A DNA stretch of 64,000 nucleotides from SZUA-254 sp964596065 (GTDB lineage Bacteria; Bacteroidota; Ignavibacteria; UBA10030; SZUA-254), in contig CAZQSM010000002.1 of the NCBI GenBank assembly GCA_964596065.1, positions 1-64,000 on the forward strand, given 5' to 3'. Below the pieces are notes generated by a model. That model made no database searches. It was not told where the DNA came from and saw only the letters and a list, made by a program, of their open reading frames with translations. A program made the translations under genes and the position numbers. Positions 15,245-23,236 of the stretch are shown here, piece after piece (the first letter of the stretch is position 1; each line of letters opens with the position of its first letter).

Positions 15245-15631
15245 ATGAACCGAGTCAGAGGCATCGGCGGCATCTTCTTCAAGGCCAAGGACGCTCCGTC
15301 ACTGCGGGCCTGGTATCAGCGGCATCTGGGGATCGACGTCCAGTCCTGGGGCGGCGCCGCCTTCACCTGGACAGACGCCGGGGGGAAGCCGGTCGCCGGC
15401 ACGACCATCTGGTCCATCGGGCCGCAGGAAGGGACGCAATTCGCTCCAAGCTCCGCCCCCTTCATGATCAATTACCGGGTGGAAGACCTTCGCGCGCTGG
15501 TGAAGGCCCTGAAGGAAGAAGGCTGCAATGTGCTGGAAAAGATCGACGAATCGGAATATGGAACGTTCGCCTGGGTCCTCGATCCGGAGGGGAACAAGGT
15601 CGAGCTGTGGCAGCCGCCCGAGGGACAATGA
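15245..15631 (+). CDS. VOC (glyoxalase-like) family protein
   Basis: A 128-residue protein with one or two beta-alpha-beta-beta-beta modules: IGGIFFKAKDAPSLRAWYQRHLGID at the start, and FAWVLDPEGNKVELWQP at the end, the latter carrying the usual metal-ligand Glu. VOC enzymes include lyases, dioxygenases and resistance proteins; no substrate can be inferred. ATG 15245 fits the family start. Confidence 0.85.
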   Translation: MNRVRGIGGIFFKAKDAPSLRAWYQRHLGIDVQSWGGAAFTWTDAGGKPVAGTTIWSIGPQEGTQFAPSSAPFMINYRVEDLRALVKALKEEGCNVLEKIDESEYGTFAWVLDPEGNKVELWQPPEGQ

Positions 15632-15721
15632 GCGGACCCGTGGCTCCCCTCAAGCTGGCGCCGGTCGGCGCGTGTTCTTCCTGACGGGTTTCCCCGGCGG
15701 CGCGCTCACGGGGCGGGCACG

Positions 15722-16120
15722 ATGAGTCAGGTCCACCAGATCACGCCGATGCTCCACGTGCCGAACCTCGAGGATGCCCTCCGCCTGCTCTGCGAGACGC
15801 TGACGTTCGTCGTTAAATACCGGGAACCGGGGTACGCCTACCTGGAACTGCAGGGCGCCGGCCTCCGGCTCCTGGAGGAGCCGGGACGCGCCACGCCGCC
15901 GGATGGCAAGGCCCGGATGACCGTGTACGTCGACGTGTCCGACGTCGATCGGTTCTACGAGATGATCCGGCTGAAACTCGGGCAGCTCCCGAAGGAGATG
16001 GTCGACACACCGCGCGATAAACCGTGGCGTCAGCGCGAATTCATGGTCAGGTTGCCCGACGGGGATTGGATGGCCTTCGGGCAGGCGGTCAAAACTCCCG
16101 AAGGATACATTCCCCCTTAA
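15722..16120 (+). CDS. VOC family protein (bleomycin-resistance-like)
   Basis: A 132-residue protein beginning MSQVHQITPMLHVPNLEDAL, with AYLELQGAGLRLLEEPG in the middle and EFMVRLPDGDWMAFGQ at the end, the paired modules of VOC proteins. The C-terminal Glu ligand of glyoxalases is replaced near WMAFGQ, so metal binding is uncertain. Likely part of a run of small chromosomal enzymes with no clear operon. Confidence 0.8.
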   Translation: MSQVHQITPMLHVPNLEDALRLLCETLTFVVKYREPGYAYLELQGAGLRLLEEPGRATPPDGKARMTVYVDVSDVDRFYEMIRLKLGQLPKEMVDTPRDKPWRQREFMVRLPDGDWMAFGQAVKTPEGYIPP

Positions 16121-16267
16121 AACGCGCTCTATGGCGCACGCCGGCAGTCCCCCCCGGCCCCCGGTCCGGACTGCTTGGAGTTATCATATTCTATCCATAG
16201 TTTCACCCGGGACGTTCCCCGGCCTTCCGGGCGGAATCGTCCGGCAAACCAACCTGAAGGAGGTTCG

Positions 16268-16636
16268 ATGAAAGCCGACAAGAAGCACCGATCCGGCGTC
16301 ACGCGGATCCTCGACTCACTCCAGGAACCGATCGCGGGATACGCCCGCGATCTCCGCGGCATCATCCGGAAGGCGGAGCCGGGGATATCCGAAGGAATCA
16401 AGTGGGGCATGCCGGTCTATGAAAAGGAGAGGCTGGTCTGCGCGATCCGACCCGGCAGAGACTACGTCGCGCTTCAATTCTACACCAGTGGCACCAGCCT
16501 GAGCGATCCCAGTGCGCTGCTCGAAGGGACGGGAAAAAAGATGCGACACGTCAAGATCCGCTCAAAGCGCGACATCAAAAAGAGAATATTCACGGCCTGG
16601 ATCAGACAGGCCGCGGCGACGGCCGGGAAATCGTGA
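16268..16636 (+). CDS. DUF1801 domain protein
   Basis: A 122-residue protein with the DUF1801 (YdhG-like) pattern: RGIIRKAEPGISEGIKWGMPVYEKERLVCAIRP, then VALQFYTSG and GKKMRHVKIRSKRDI. The fold is like frataxin; function unknown. AAGGAGG lies 6 bp before ATG 16268. An AT-rich patch around 16185 (TTATCATATTC) may contain its promoter. Confidence 0.85.
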   Translation: MKADKKHRSGVTRILDSLQEPIAGYARDLRGIIRKAEPGISEGIKWGMPVYEKERLVCAIRPGRDYVALQFYTSGTSLSDPSALLEGTGKKMRHVKIRSKRDIKKRIFTAWIRQAAATAGKS

Positions 16637-16646
16637 CCGGTCGCGG

Positions 16647-17105
16647 ATGACGATGACTGTCCAACCCGGATCGATCCACTACGTCGAAATCGTGACACCG
16701 GATGTCGAAGCCGTTCGCGCCCTCTACGAAACGTGCCACGGAGTACGCTTCCAGCCGAAGGACCCCGTACTCGGGAACGCCCATGTGGCGGCACTTCCGG
16801 CCGGACCCCTCTGCGGGATCCGGGCGCCGATGCACAGCGCCGAAAAACCGGTGGTGCGTACCTACCTCCGCGTGAACAATCTCGCGAACTCCGTCCAGCT
16901 GGCCGCCGTGCGGGGCGCGAATATTCTGCTCGAGCGAATGGAGCTCCCCGGGCGCGGGATCATCGCGATCTACGAACAGGGGGGTGTCGAACACGGGCTC
17001 TGGCAGGTTGAACAGTCTCCCGGCGCAACGGCGGTCGCTCACGCCGGCGGAGGAAACGATCGTCGACGCACCCGCGGCGGGGGCGGGACGAACGCCGGAC
17101 GATGA
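16647..17105 (+). CDS. VOC family protein
   Basis: A 152-residue protein with PGSIHYVEIVTPDVEAVRALY at the start and GRGIIAIYEQGGVEHGLWQ near residue 120, a glyoxalase-like module pair. A Gly/Arg-rich tail (GGGNDRRRTRGGGGTNAGR) follows and is probably disordered. ATG 16647 is preferred over frames opening inside the preceding gene. Its stop overlaps the start of the MOSC gene (ATGA), suggesting co-translation. Confidence 0.82.
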   Translation: MTMTVQPGSIHYVEIVTPDVEAVRALYETCHGVRFQPKDPVLGNAHVAALPAGPLCGIRAPMHSAEKPVVRTYLRVNNLANSVQLAAVRGANILLERMELPGRGIIAIYEQGGVEHGLWQVEQSPGATAVAHAGGGNDRRRTRGGGGTNAGR

Positions 17106-17848
17106 AGGAACTCGGGCAAATATCTGAAATCGTGCGCTATCCCGTCAAGTCGATGGCCGGCGCTGCGACGGACGCGGCGTTCCTGGGGTGGCACGGGCTG
17201 GCCGGGGACCGGCGCTTCGCCTTCCGGCGGCTTGGAGACGAGGGCGGCTTCCCCTGGCTGATCGCGAGCCGCGTCCCGGAACTGCTCCTGTACCATCCGA
17301 TGGGTTTCGACGAGACAACCGGGGAACCGCTGCCGACGCGCGTCCGCACACCCGCGGGGACCGAGCTGGAGCTCCGCGGCGCGCAGCTGCGGGACGAAAT
17401 CGCCGGGCGGTTGGGTGCCGGGGTGGAACTGATGAACTTCAGAAACGGGATCTTCGATGATGCCCCGGTATCGGTCATCAGCCAGGCGACGATCGCGGCC
17501 ATCTGCACCCGGTCGGGGGTGGCGCCCGACCGGCGACGCTTCCGGGCCAACATCGTGCTCGACGCGGGCGACCCCGCCCCGTTTCACGAGGATGGTTGGG
17601 TCGGGGGGACGCTGACGTTCGGAGACGTCAGTTCCGGGCCCGCCGTGGGGGTGACGTCCCGGGACGTGCGATGCGTGATGATCAACCTCGATCCGGATAC
17701 TGCGGAAAAGGACGCCAGCGTGCTGAAGGCGGCGGTCGCGCTGAACCGGAACAACGCGGGGGTCTACGGGACGGTGTTGCGGACCGGCACGGTCCGGGTA
17801 GGCGATCGCGTGCGGTTCGCCACCGGTACCCGACGCGCCGGTCGTTGA
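17102..17848 (+). CDS. MOSC domain protein
   Basis: A 248-residue protein with the MOSC N-terminal beta-barrel (ISEIVRYPVKSMAGAA, LAGDRRFAFR) and a C-terminal MOSC domain (RRFRANIVLDAG, then RDVRCVMINLDPDT). The Cys in DVRC aligns with the conserved molybdenum-coordinating Cys of YcbX/mARC-type proteins. It probably carries or uses molybdenum cofactor, consistent with the cofactor operon at 48.5 kb, although the genes are far apart. Confidence 0.87.
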   Translation: MKELGQISEIVRYPVKSMAGAATDAAFLGWHGLAGDRRFAFRRLGDEGGFPWLIASRVPELLLYHPMGFDETTGEPLPTRVRTPAGTELELRGAQLRDEIAGRLGAGVELMNFRNGIFDDAPVSVISQATIAAICTRSGVAPDRRRFRANIVLDAGDPAPFHEDGWVGGTLTFGDVSSGPAVGVTSRDVRCVMINLDPDTAEKDASVLKAAVALNRNNAGVYGTVLRTGTVRVGDRVRFATGTRRAGR

Positions 17849-17890
17849 CTGACATCTGCCGCGCACACTGACGAACCGGGGAAAGCATTC

Positions 17891-18553
17891 GTGTCCAACA
17901 AGACCTTTACGCTCTCCGACGAGCTCCAAGCCTATCTCACGCGGGTGTCGGTGCGCGAGCCTCCGCTCCTCGCACGGCTGCGCAGGGAGACCGCGTCCGA
18001 GCCGAAGTCGCGGATGCAGATATCGCCGGAACAGGGGCAGTTCATGCAGCTGCTGGTCAGGCTCCTCGGGGCGAAGCGCTGCCTCGAGGTCGGCGTCTTC
18101 ACCGGCTACAGCAGCCTCTGCGTCGCGCTCGCGCTTCCGGACGACGGCCGCCTCCTTGCGTGCGACGTGGACGAACAGTGGACATCCGTCGCGCGCCGAT
18201 ACTGGAAGGATGCCGGGGTCGCGGAGAAAATCGAGCTGAGGCTGGCGCCGGCGCTGGCAACGCTTGACGAAGAGCTGGCGGCGGGACGCGCCGGCAGTTA
18301 CGACTTCGCGTTCATCGACGCCGACAAGGAGAATTACGTGGAATATTACGAGCGCTGCCTGAAACTGCTGCGGCCCGGCGGCCTGATCGCCGTCGACAAC
18401 GTCCTCTGGAACGGGCGGGTGGCCGACCCCGCGGAGCAGTCCGGGGACACGCTCGCGATCCGCGCCTTCAACAACCACGTCCGGTGTGATGAGCGGGTCG
18501 ACCTGAGCCTCATCCCGATCTCGGACGGGATCACGATCTGCCGCAAACGGTGA
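17891..18553 (+). CDS. O-methyltransferase (CCoAOMT-like)
   Basis: A 220-residue protein starting at GTG 17891. Motif I is CLEVGVFTGYSSLCVALALP (about residues 60-79), then LLACDVDEQW, FAFIDADKENYVEYYE with the catalytic/metal Asp, and LRPGGLIAVDNVLW, the standard order in metal-dependent O-methyltransferase family 3. The substrate is presumably a small catechol-type or hydroxylated compound; unknown. Confidence 0.92.
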   Translation: MSNKTFTLSDELQAYLTRVSVREPPLLARLRRETASEPKSRMQISPEQGQFMQLLVRLLGAKRCLEVGVFTGYSSLCVALALPDDGRLLACDVDEQWTSVARRYWKDAGVAEKIELRLAPALATLDEELAAGRAGSYDFAFIDADKENYVEYYERCLKLLRPGGLIAVDNVLWNGRVADPAEQSGDTLAIRAFNNHVRCDERVDLSLIPISDGITICRKR

Positions 18554-18580
18554 AATGAAGGACCCCCGGCCGCCCCTACC

Positions 18581-18913
18581 ATGCCGACGTCGATGCTGAC
18601 GTTCATCCGAACCGCGCACACGGTCGTCTGGGCGGCCTTCGTCGGCTGCATCGCCGGCATCTACGTCTGCGCGCATTCAGGGGAATTCGGCACGGCGCTC
18701 CTCCTCACCGGGATCATCACGGGAGAAGTGGGGATACTCGCCTTCAACGGATGGCGCTGTCCGCTGACGAACGTGGCGGCGCGTTACACGGAAGACCGGG
18801 CGCCGAATTTCGATATCTATCTGCCGCGCTGGCTCGCGGAGCACAACAAGGGCGTTTTCGGCAGCCTGTTCGCGGGCGGGATCGGATACGCCATCATCCG
18901 CTGGTTTGGCTGA
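18581..18913 (+). CDS. Hypothetical small membrane protein
   Basis: A 110-residue protein with helices near 8-28, 35-53 and 93-108. The middle has a conserved-looking loop NGWRCPLTNVAARYTED-FDIYLPRWLAEHNK, which recurs in uncharacterised bacterial membrane proteins. No functional clue beyond that. Confidence 0.7.
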   Translation: MPTSMLTFIRTAHTVVWAAFVGCIAGIYVCAHSGEFGTALLLTGIITGEVGILAFNGWRCPLTNVAARYTEDRAPNFDIYLPRWLAEHNKGVFGSLFAGGIGYAIIRWFG

Positions 18914-18934
18914 ACGGGGCAAGGGGGTGACACG

Positions 18935-19366
18935 ATGAAACGCTCACCGGAATTACGCGACCTCTCGTCGGACCACCATCACGGGCTGGCGCTGGCGAGG
19001 ATGGCGAGACGGTCCGCCGCGGGCGGCGGGGACCGCCCCATCGCCGAGGTGTGGACGGAAATCGTGGAGAAATTTCGGGTTGAACTCGATCCCCATTTCC
19101 AGGTCGAGGAGTCGGCACTCGCCCCCGCCCTGGAGGCCCACGGGGCCTCTGCGCTGGTCCGGCGGCTGCTGGAGGAGCACGCCCTCCTGCGCGCGTCTGT
19201 CCGTCCGGGTGCGGGCCGGACATCGGCCGACCTGGAGGACTTCGGAGAGCTGCTCGAACGGCACATCCGGTTCGAGGAGCGTGAATTGTTCGACGCGGCC
19301 CAGCGGCTGTTGAGCGTCGACGAGCTGAAGGCCGTCGCCGAGGCTTCCAGGATGAGAAACCGGTGA
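18935..19366 (+). CDS. Hemerythrin-like domain protein
   Basis: A 143-residue four-helix protein with the expected metal ligands: DHHHGL near the start, HFQVEESAL (about 50), EEHALL (about 77), and HIRFEERELFDAA (about 108). Such proteins bind a di-iron centre and sense or handle oxygen or nitric oxide. Not every ligand can be fixed without alignment. Confidence 0.88.
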   Translation: MKRSPELRDLSSDHHHGLALARMARRSAAGGGDRPIAEVWTEIVEKFRVELDPHFQVEESALAPALEAHGASALVRRLLEEHALLRASVRPGAGRTSADLEDFGELLERHIRFEERELFDAAQRLLSVDELKAVAEASRMRNR

Positions 19367-19469
19367 TTGACAACAGGGAGATTCCGATGATGGACAGTGA
19401 ACGATGCGTGACGCGCGCGCCCGTCGCCCGGGCGGAACCGGGTAATCCAGACGCACGGGGGGGCCCGCG

Positions 19470-19904
19470 ATGACGAAATTCACCGCCAGGGCCGTGTCGC
19501 CCCGGAGGGCCGCCGCGTCGCTGACCGAACTCTGGTCCCCCCGGGTGATCGGCGAGGTCGACGACGCCTATGTCAAGGTCGCCAGGGTCCACGGTTCGCT
19601 CGCGTGGCACAGCCACGAAAACGAGGACGAACTCTTCCTCATCCTCAAAGGACATCTGCGGATCGAGATGGAGGATGGCGCCGTCGAACTCGACGAGGGG
19701 GAGATGTTCGTCGTGCCCAGGGGCGTTCGCCACAATCCGGTCGCGGACGACGAGTGCCACCTGCTGCTCGTGGAGAGAAAGTCGACGCTCCATACCGGCG
19801 ACGTCGCCACCGGAAAAACACGGTCGCTCGCCGACCAGCTCCGGCCGCTCCCGGGGGATGAATCCCGCCGCGACAGGGAACCGAAGCGACCGCCATCCTC
19901 GTAG
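19470..19904 (+). CDS. Cupin domain protein
   Basis: A 144-residue protein with both cupin motifs: WHSHENEDELFLILKGHLRI (motif 1: His, His, Glu ligands) and DEGEMFVVPRGVRHNPVA (motif 2 with the last His). A charged C-terminal tail of about 30 residues is poorly conserved. Single cupins of this type often act as metal-dependent enzymes or sensors; specific role unknown. Confidence 0.87.
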   Translation: MTKFTARAVSPRRAAASLTELWSPRVIGEVDDAYVKVARVHGSLAWHSHENEDELFLILKGHLRIEMEDGAVELDEGEMFVVPRGVRHNPVADDECHLLLVERKSTLHTGDVATGKTRSLADQLRPLPGDESRRDREPKRPPSS

Positions 19905-19926
19905 GACACCATCCGGAGGAGATCCC

Positions 19927-20595
19927 GTGAGCGCGTACGTCATCGTCGACATCGACCTCCACGCTCCCGGCGGCACCGGAACATGCGCGCTCCAGGCCGC
20001 TCCGACGGTGGCCGCGTTCGGAGGCCGGTGTCCCGCGGGCGGCGGACGGCGGAAGGTGCTTGAAGGGGAATGGAACCACCGGTGGCTGGTGATCCCCGAA
20101 TTCGAAAGCATCGGGCGCGCGGAAGGGTGGCCCGAATCGGAGGAGTACCGGCCAGGCCGTACGAAGTGCCACCGGACGGCGACGACGAATATGGTGGTGG
20201 TGGAAGGCATGCACCGACATCCACAATCGGGAGAAAGTGAAATTTCCCGTCAGTTTTTTATATTCCATTCAACGACCGAGGGAACTCTCAACTCTGAACT
20301 CTGCATCGTCGATTGGCACCGCACATGGCTTCACCATCGCATTCGCCGTATCCGCCGCCCGGGACCCGTCCGGCGGCCGGAACCGCCCGGGATACCGCGC
20401 TCTTGGCAGGTGGAAGTCCGCGATGAAGCCAGCCCTCCTCGTCATCGACGTCCAACAAGGCCTCTGCCGGGGCGCGGAGGACTCCTTCGACACCACCGGG
20501 GTCATCGATCGGATCAACACCGTCGCGGACAGGGCCCGGGCCGCCGGTGCGCCTGTATTCTTCATCCAGCACGAAGGCCGGAACGGGTACCTTGA
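19927..20595 (+). CDS. DUF1330 protein that has lost its stop codon
   Basis: The first 95 residues from GTG 19927 are a DUF1330 domain: MSAYVIVDIDLHAPGG, PTVAAFGGRCPAGGGR, VLEGEWNHRWLVIPEF, TATTNMVVVEGM. Homologues end at about this point. Here the frame runs on to TGA at 20593-20595, through what looks like an intergenic promoter (TATATT at 20259-20264) and 173 bp into the isochorismatase gene. The segment GTGTCALQA also departs from the family. The gene is probably decaying. Confidence 0.6.
   Translation: MSAYVIVDIDLHAPGGTGTCALQAAPTVAAFGGRCPAGGGRRKVLEGEWNHRWLVIPEFESIGRAEGWPESEEYRPGRTKCHRTATTNMVVVEGMHRHPQSGESEISRQFFIFHSTTEGTLNSELCIVDWHRTWLHHRIRRIRRPGPVRRPEPPGIPRSWQVEVRDEASPPRHRRPTRPLPGRGGLLRHHRGHRSDQHRRGQGPGRRCACILHPARRPERVP
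20259..20264 (+). promoter_or_regulatory. TATATT box upstream of the isochorismatase gene
   Basis: TTTTTATATTCC in an otherwise GC-rich area, about 160 bp before ATG 20423. Similar boxes precede other genes in this window. No clear -35 partner. Confidence 0.3.
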
Positions 20596-20956
20596 GTACG
20601 GCACCGACGAGTGGAAGCTGGCCCGCAGCCTCCGTTCCATGCCCTCCGACCTGTTCATCCGGAAGACGACCGCGGACGCGTTCCACTCGACACCGCTGGA
20701 GCGGATCCTCAGGGAACGTGGCGTCGATGAACTGGTCATCTGCGGGATGCATTCGGAGTTCTGCGTCGACACGACGACACGCCGGGCGCTGGCTCTCGGT
20801 TTCCCGGTCATCCTCGTTGCCGACGGGCATACAACGCAGGAGAAGGAACACCTATCGGCCGCCCAGATCATCCGGCACCAGAATGCCACACTGACGAACA
20901 TCATCAGCTTCGGTCCGCGAGCCCGCGCCGTTTTCACCGCCGATGTGCATTTTTGA
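20423..20956 (+). CDS. Isochorismatase-family cysteine hydrolase
   Basis: A 177-residue protein with the catalytic triad of the family: Asp in LLVIDVQQGLC (about residue 9), Lys in FIRKTTADAF (about 82), and Cys in GMHSEFCVDTTTR (about 114). Members hydrolyse amide or ester bonds in small molecules such as nicotinamide or isochorismate; the substrate is unknown here. ATG 20423 fits the family start. Confidence 0.92.
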   Translation: MKPALLVIDVQQGLCRGAEDSFDTTGVIDRINTVADRARAAGAPVFFIQHEGRNGYLEYGTDEWKLARSLRSMPSDLFIRKTTADAFHSTPLERILRERGVDELVICGMHSEFCVDTTTRRALALGFPVILVADGHTTQEKEHLSAAQIIRHQNATLTNIISFGPRARAVFTADVHF

Positions 20957-20961
20957 ACATC

Positions 20962-21632
20962 ATGGTGACTTTGCTTGAAACGATCGGGGGACGAGACTCA
21001 TTCCGATTCGGCGGATGGTCCCGGAGGGGGGCCCCCGGATCCTGAAGATGATGGAATGCGAATACCCTACCGGCGGCATGAATGACCGGATGGCGCTGGC
21101 GATGATGAAAGCGGCAGAAGCCGCCGTCGGCCTGCGCCCCGGGGGCTCGGTGGTCGAGTACACCGGCGGAAGTATCGGGGTGTCCCTCGCCTCCGTCCGC
21201 GCCGCGAAGGGGATCCCGGTCCGAATCGTCACCCCGACACCGGCGAGCGGGAAAAAACGCCACCACATGGCGGCCCTCGGGGCGCGTCTTACTGCGATCG
21301 TCAGCAAGGCGGGAGGGACCACCAAGACCCTCACGCTGGAAATGATCGAGACCGCGAGAACACTCGCGACCGTACCGGGATCCTGCTGGATGGACCAGCT
21401 GACGAATCCCGATCCGATTCCGGCGTATGAGCGGATGGCCGACGAGTCGTGGGATCAGGCCGGCGCGAACATCGCGATGGCGCGTCGGCTGGCGAGACGC
21501 CTCGGTCCCGGGCGCACCGTGGTCACCATCGTGATCGATTCGGGAATGAAGTACCTCAGCACAGCGTTGTATTCGCGACCCGACGATGCGACGGAAGCCC
21601 GCTCCCTCACAGCCCCGGAGGCGTCCCGATGA
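20962..21632 (+). pseudogene. PLP-dependent cysteine synthase-like gene, inactivated
   Basis: The expected protein opens M-VTLLETIGG then T-LIPIRRMVPEGG, but the two parts are in different frames: a G seems to be missing in the GGGGG run near 20988-20992. The lysine that binds PLP in PTGSMKDRMALAM is Asn here (PTGGMNDRMALAM). After AYERMADESWDQAG the sequence jumps to ANIAMARRLARRLGPG, so roughly 100 residues of the middle are deleted. The end, VIDSGMKYLSTALY, is normal. Three lesions make a functional product very unlikely. The SDR gene starts in its last codons (ATGA). Confidence 0.85.
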
Positions 21633-23104
21633 CCGCGAAGAGCGAACAGCAGGGGGTGATCCTGGTGACGGGGGCTACCGGTTACATCGGCGGGCTGCTG
21701 GTGCCGCGCCTGCTGAACAACGGACTCCGCGTCCGCTGCCTGGCGCGAAATCCGGACGGGCTCGGGGCGCGCCCGTGGCGCGGCGAGGTCGAAGTCGCGA
21801 GGGGCGACGTCCTCGACCCGGGAGGCCTCTCCGCGGCGATGCGGGGTGTGGAGGCCGCATTCTATCTCGTACACAGCCTGGGCGGCGGCTCCGATTTTCA
21901 CGAGCGTGACCTCGCTGCGGCGAAAAACTTCGGCAACGCCGCCCGCGACGCCGGCGTCTCGAGGATCGTCTACCTCGGGGGACTCGCGAGCGACTCCCCC
22001 GAACTCTCGGAGCACCTCCGCTCGCGCAGGCAGACCGGCGACGCGCTCCGCCAGGCGGGCGTCCCGGTGACCGAATTCCGCGCGGGTGTGATCGTCGGTC
22101 CCGGGAGCATCTCCTTCGAGATGATCCGGTACCTGACGGAACGGGTCCCGGTGATGATCTGTCCCCGCTGGGTGTATACCCGCACACAGCCGGTCGGCAT
22201 AGGCGAAGTCCTGGAGTACCTGGCGGCATCCATCGGCGTCCCTGAAAGCGCCGGACGCATCATCGAAATCGGCGGCTCGGAGGTCGTGACATACGGCGAG
22301 ATGATGACGACGTACGCCGAGGCGCGGGGTCTGACGCGGTTGATGATCGCCGTTCCGGTCCTGACGCCGCGCCTTTCGTCCTATTGGGTGAACCTGGTCA
22401 CCCCAATCCCCGGCGTCATCGCCCGGCCGCTGATCGAGGGTTTGCGGAACGAAAACATCGTCCGGGACCGGAGTGCGCTTCAGCTGTTCCCCGGGATTCA
22501 GCCCGTCAGCTATCGCGCGTCGGTCGAACGGGCGCTTGCCGGGCTGCGGGTGATCGACGGGGAGTTCTCGCCGGATGAACGGACGGGACCCGGGGGAATC
22601 GCCGACACGGCCGTCGTCTCGCTGCAGCGGCAGGGAATGATCATCGAACATCGCAGGTTGTCCGTCCCGGCGTCGCCGGGGCGGGTCTACGCGGAGCTCT
22701 CGGGGTTGGGCGGGAAACGGGGGTGGCTCTACATGGACTGGGCGTGGGAGGCCCGCGGTTTCGTCGACCGCCTGGTCGGCGGAGTCGGACTGCGGCGGGG
22801 ACGCCGCGACCCTGACGAACTGCGGGTGGGGGACACCCTCGACTTCTGGCGCGTGGAGGCCGCGGAGCCGGGCCGGATGCTTCGATTGCGGGCCGAGATG
22901 AAACTTCCCGGAGAGGCCTGGCTGCAATTCAGGGTGACCCAGCGCGATGGTCTCCCCGCGACGCTCTGCCAAACCGCCTTCTTCGCGCCGAAGGGATTGA
23001 TGGGGGTGCTCTATTGGTATCTCCTCTATCCGTTCCATCACCTCATTTTCGGCGGGCTGATCGACCGGATCGGCCGGCGCGCCGCGGGCGGGAAGGGGGG
23101 GTAG
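21629..23104 (+). CDS. SDR NAD(P)-binding protein with C-terminal DUF2867
   Basis: A 491-residue protein. N-terminal Rossmann motif VTGATGYIGGLLVPRLL (about 13-29), VRCLARNP, and AFYLVHSLGGG-SDFHERDLAAAKNF are typical of the YbjT/NmrA-like group. The last ~150 residues (LDFWRVEAAEPGRMLRLRAEMKLPGEAWLQF) are a DUF2867 lipid- or START-like domain. The combination is known in many bacteria but its substrate is not. Translationally coupled to the pseudogene upstream. Confidence 0.87.
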   Translation: MTAKSEQQGVILVTGATGYIGGLLVPRLLNNGLRVRCLARNPDGLGARPWRGEVEVARGDVLDPGGLSAAMRGVEAAFYLVHSLGGGSDFHERDLAAAKNFGNAARDAGVSRIVYLGGLASDSPELSEHLRSRRQTGDALRQAGVPVTEFRAGVIVGPGSISFEMIRYLTERVPVMICPRWVYTRTQPVGIGEVLEYLAASIGVPESAGRIIEIGGSEVVTYGEMMTTYAEARGLTRLMIAVPVLTPRLSSYWVNLVTPIPGVIARPLIEGLRNENIVRDRSALQLFPGIQPVSYRASVERALAGLRVIDGEFSPDERTGPGGIADTAVVSLQRQGMIIEHRRLSVPASPGRVYAELSGLGGKRGWLYMDWAWEARGFVDRLVGGVGLRRGRRDPDELRVGDTLDFWRVEAAEPGRMLRLRAEMKLPGEAWLQFRVTQRDGLPATLCQTAFFAPKGLMGVLYWYLLYPFHHLIFGGLIDRIGRRAAGGKGG

Positions 23105-23236
23105 GATGAACAGGCGACAGTTCGCGCCCAGGCGGTTGATGGCCCACGGCCCCCCGACCGTGCGACGTTCGACCCCGGGATCGCCCGGGCAGACCGCACG
23201 ATTCATTCCCAAGGTTCAATTCAATCACGACCCCTC

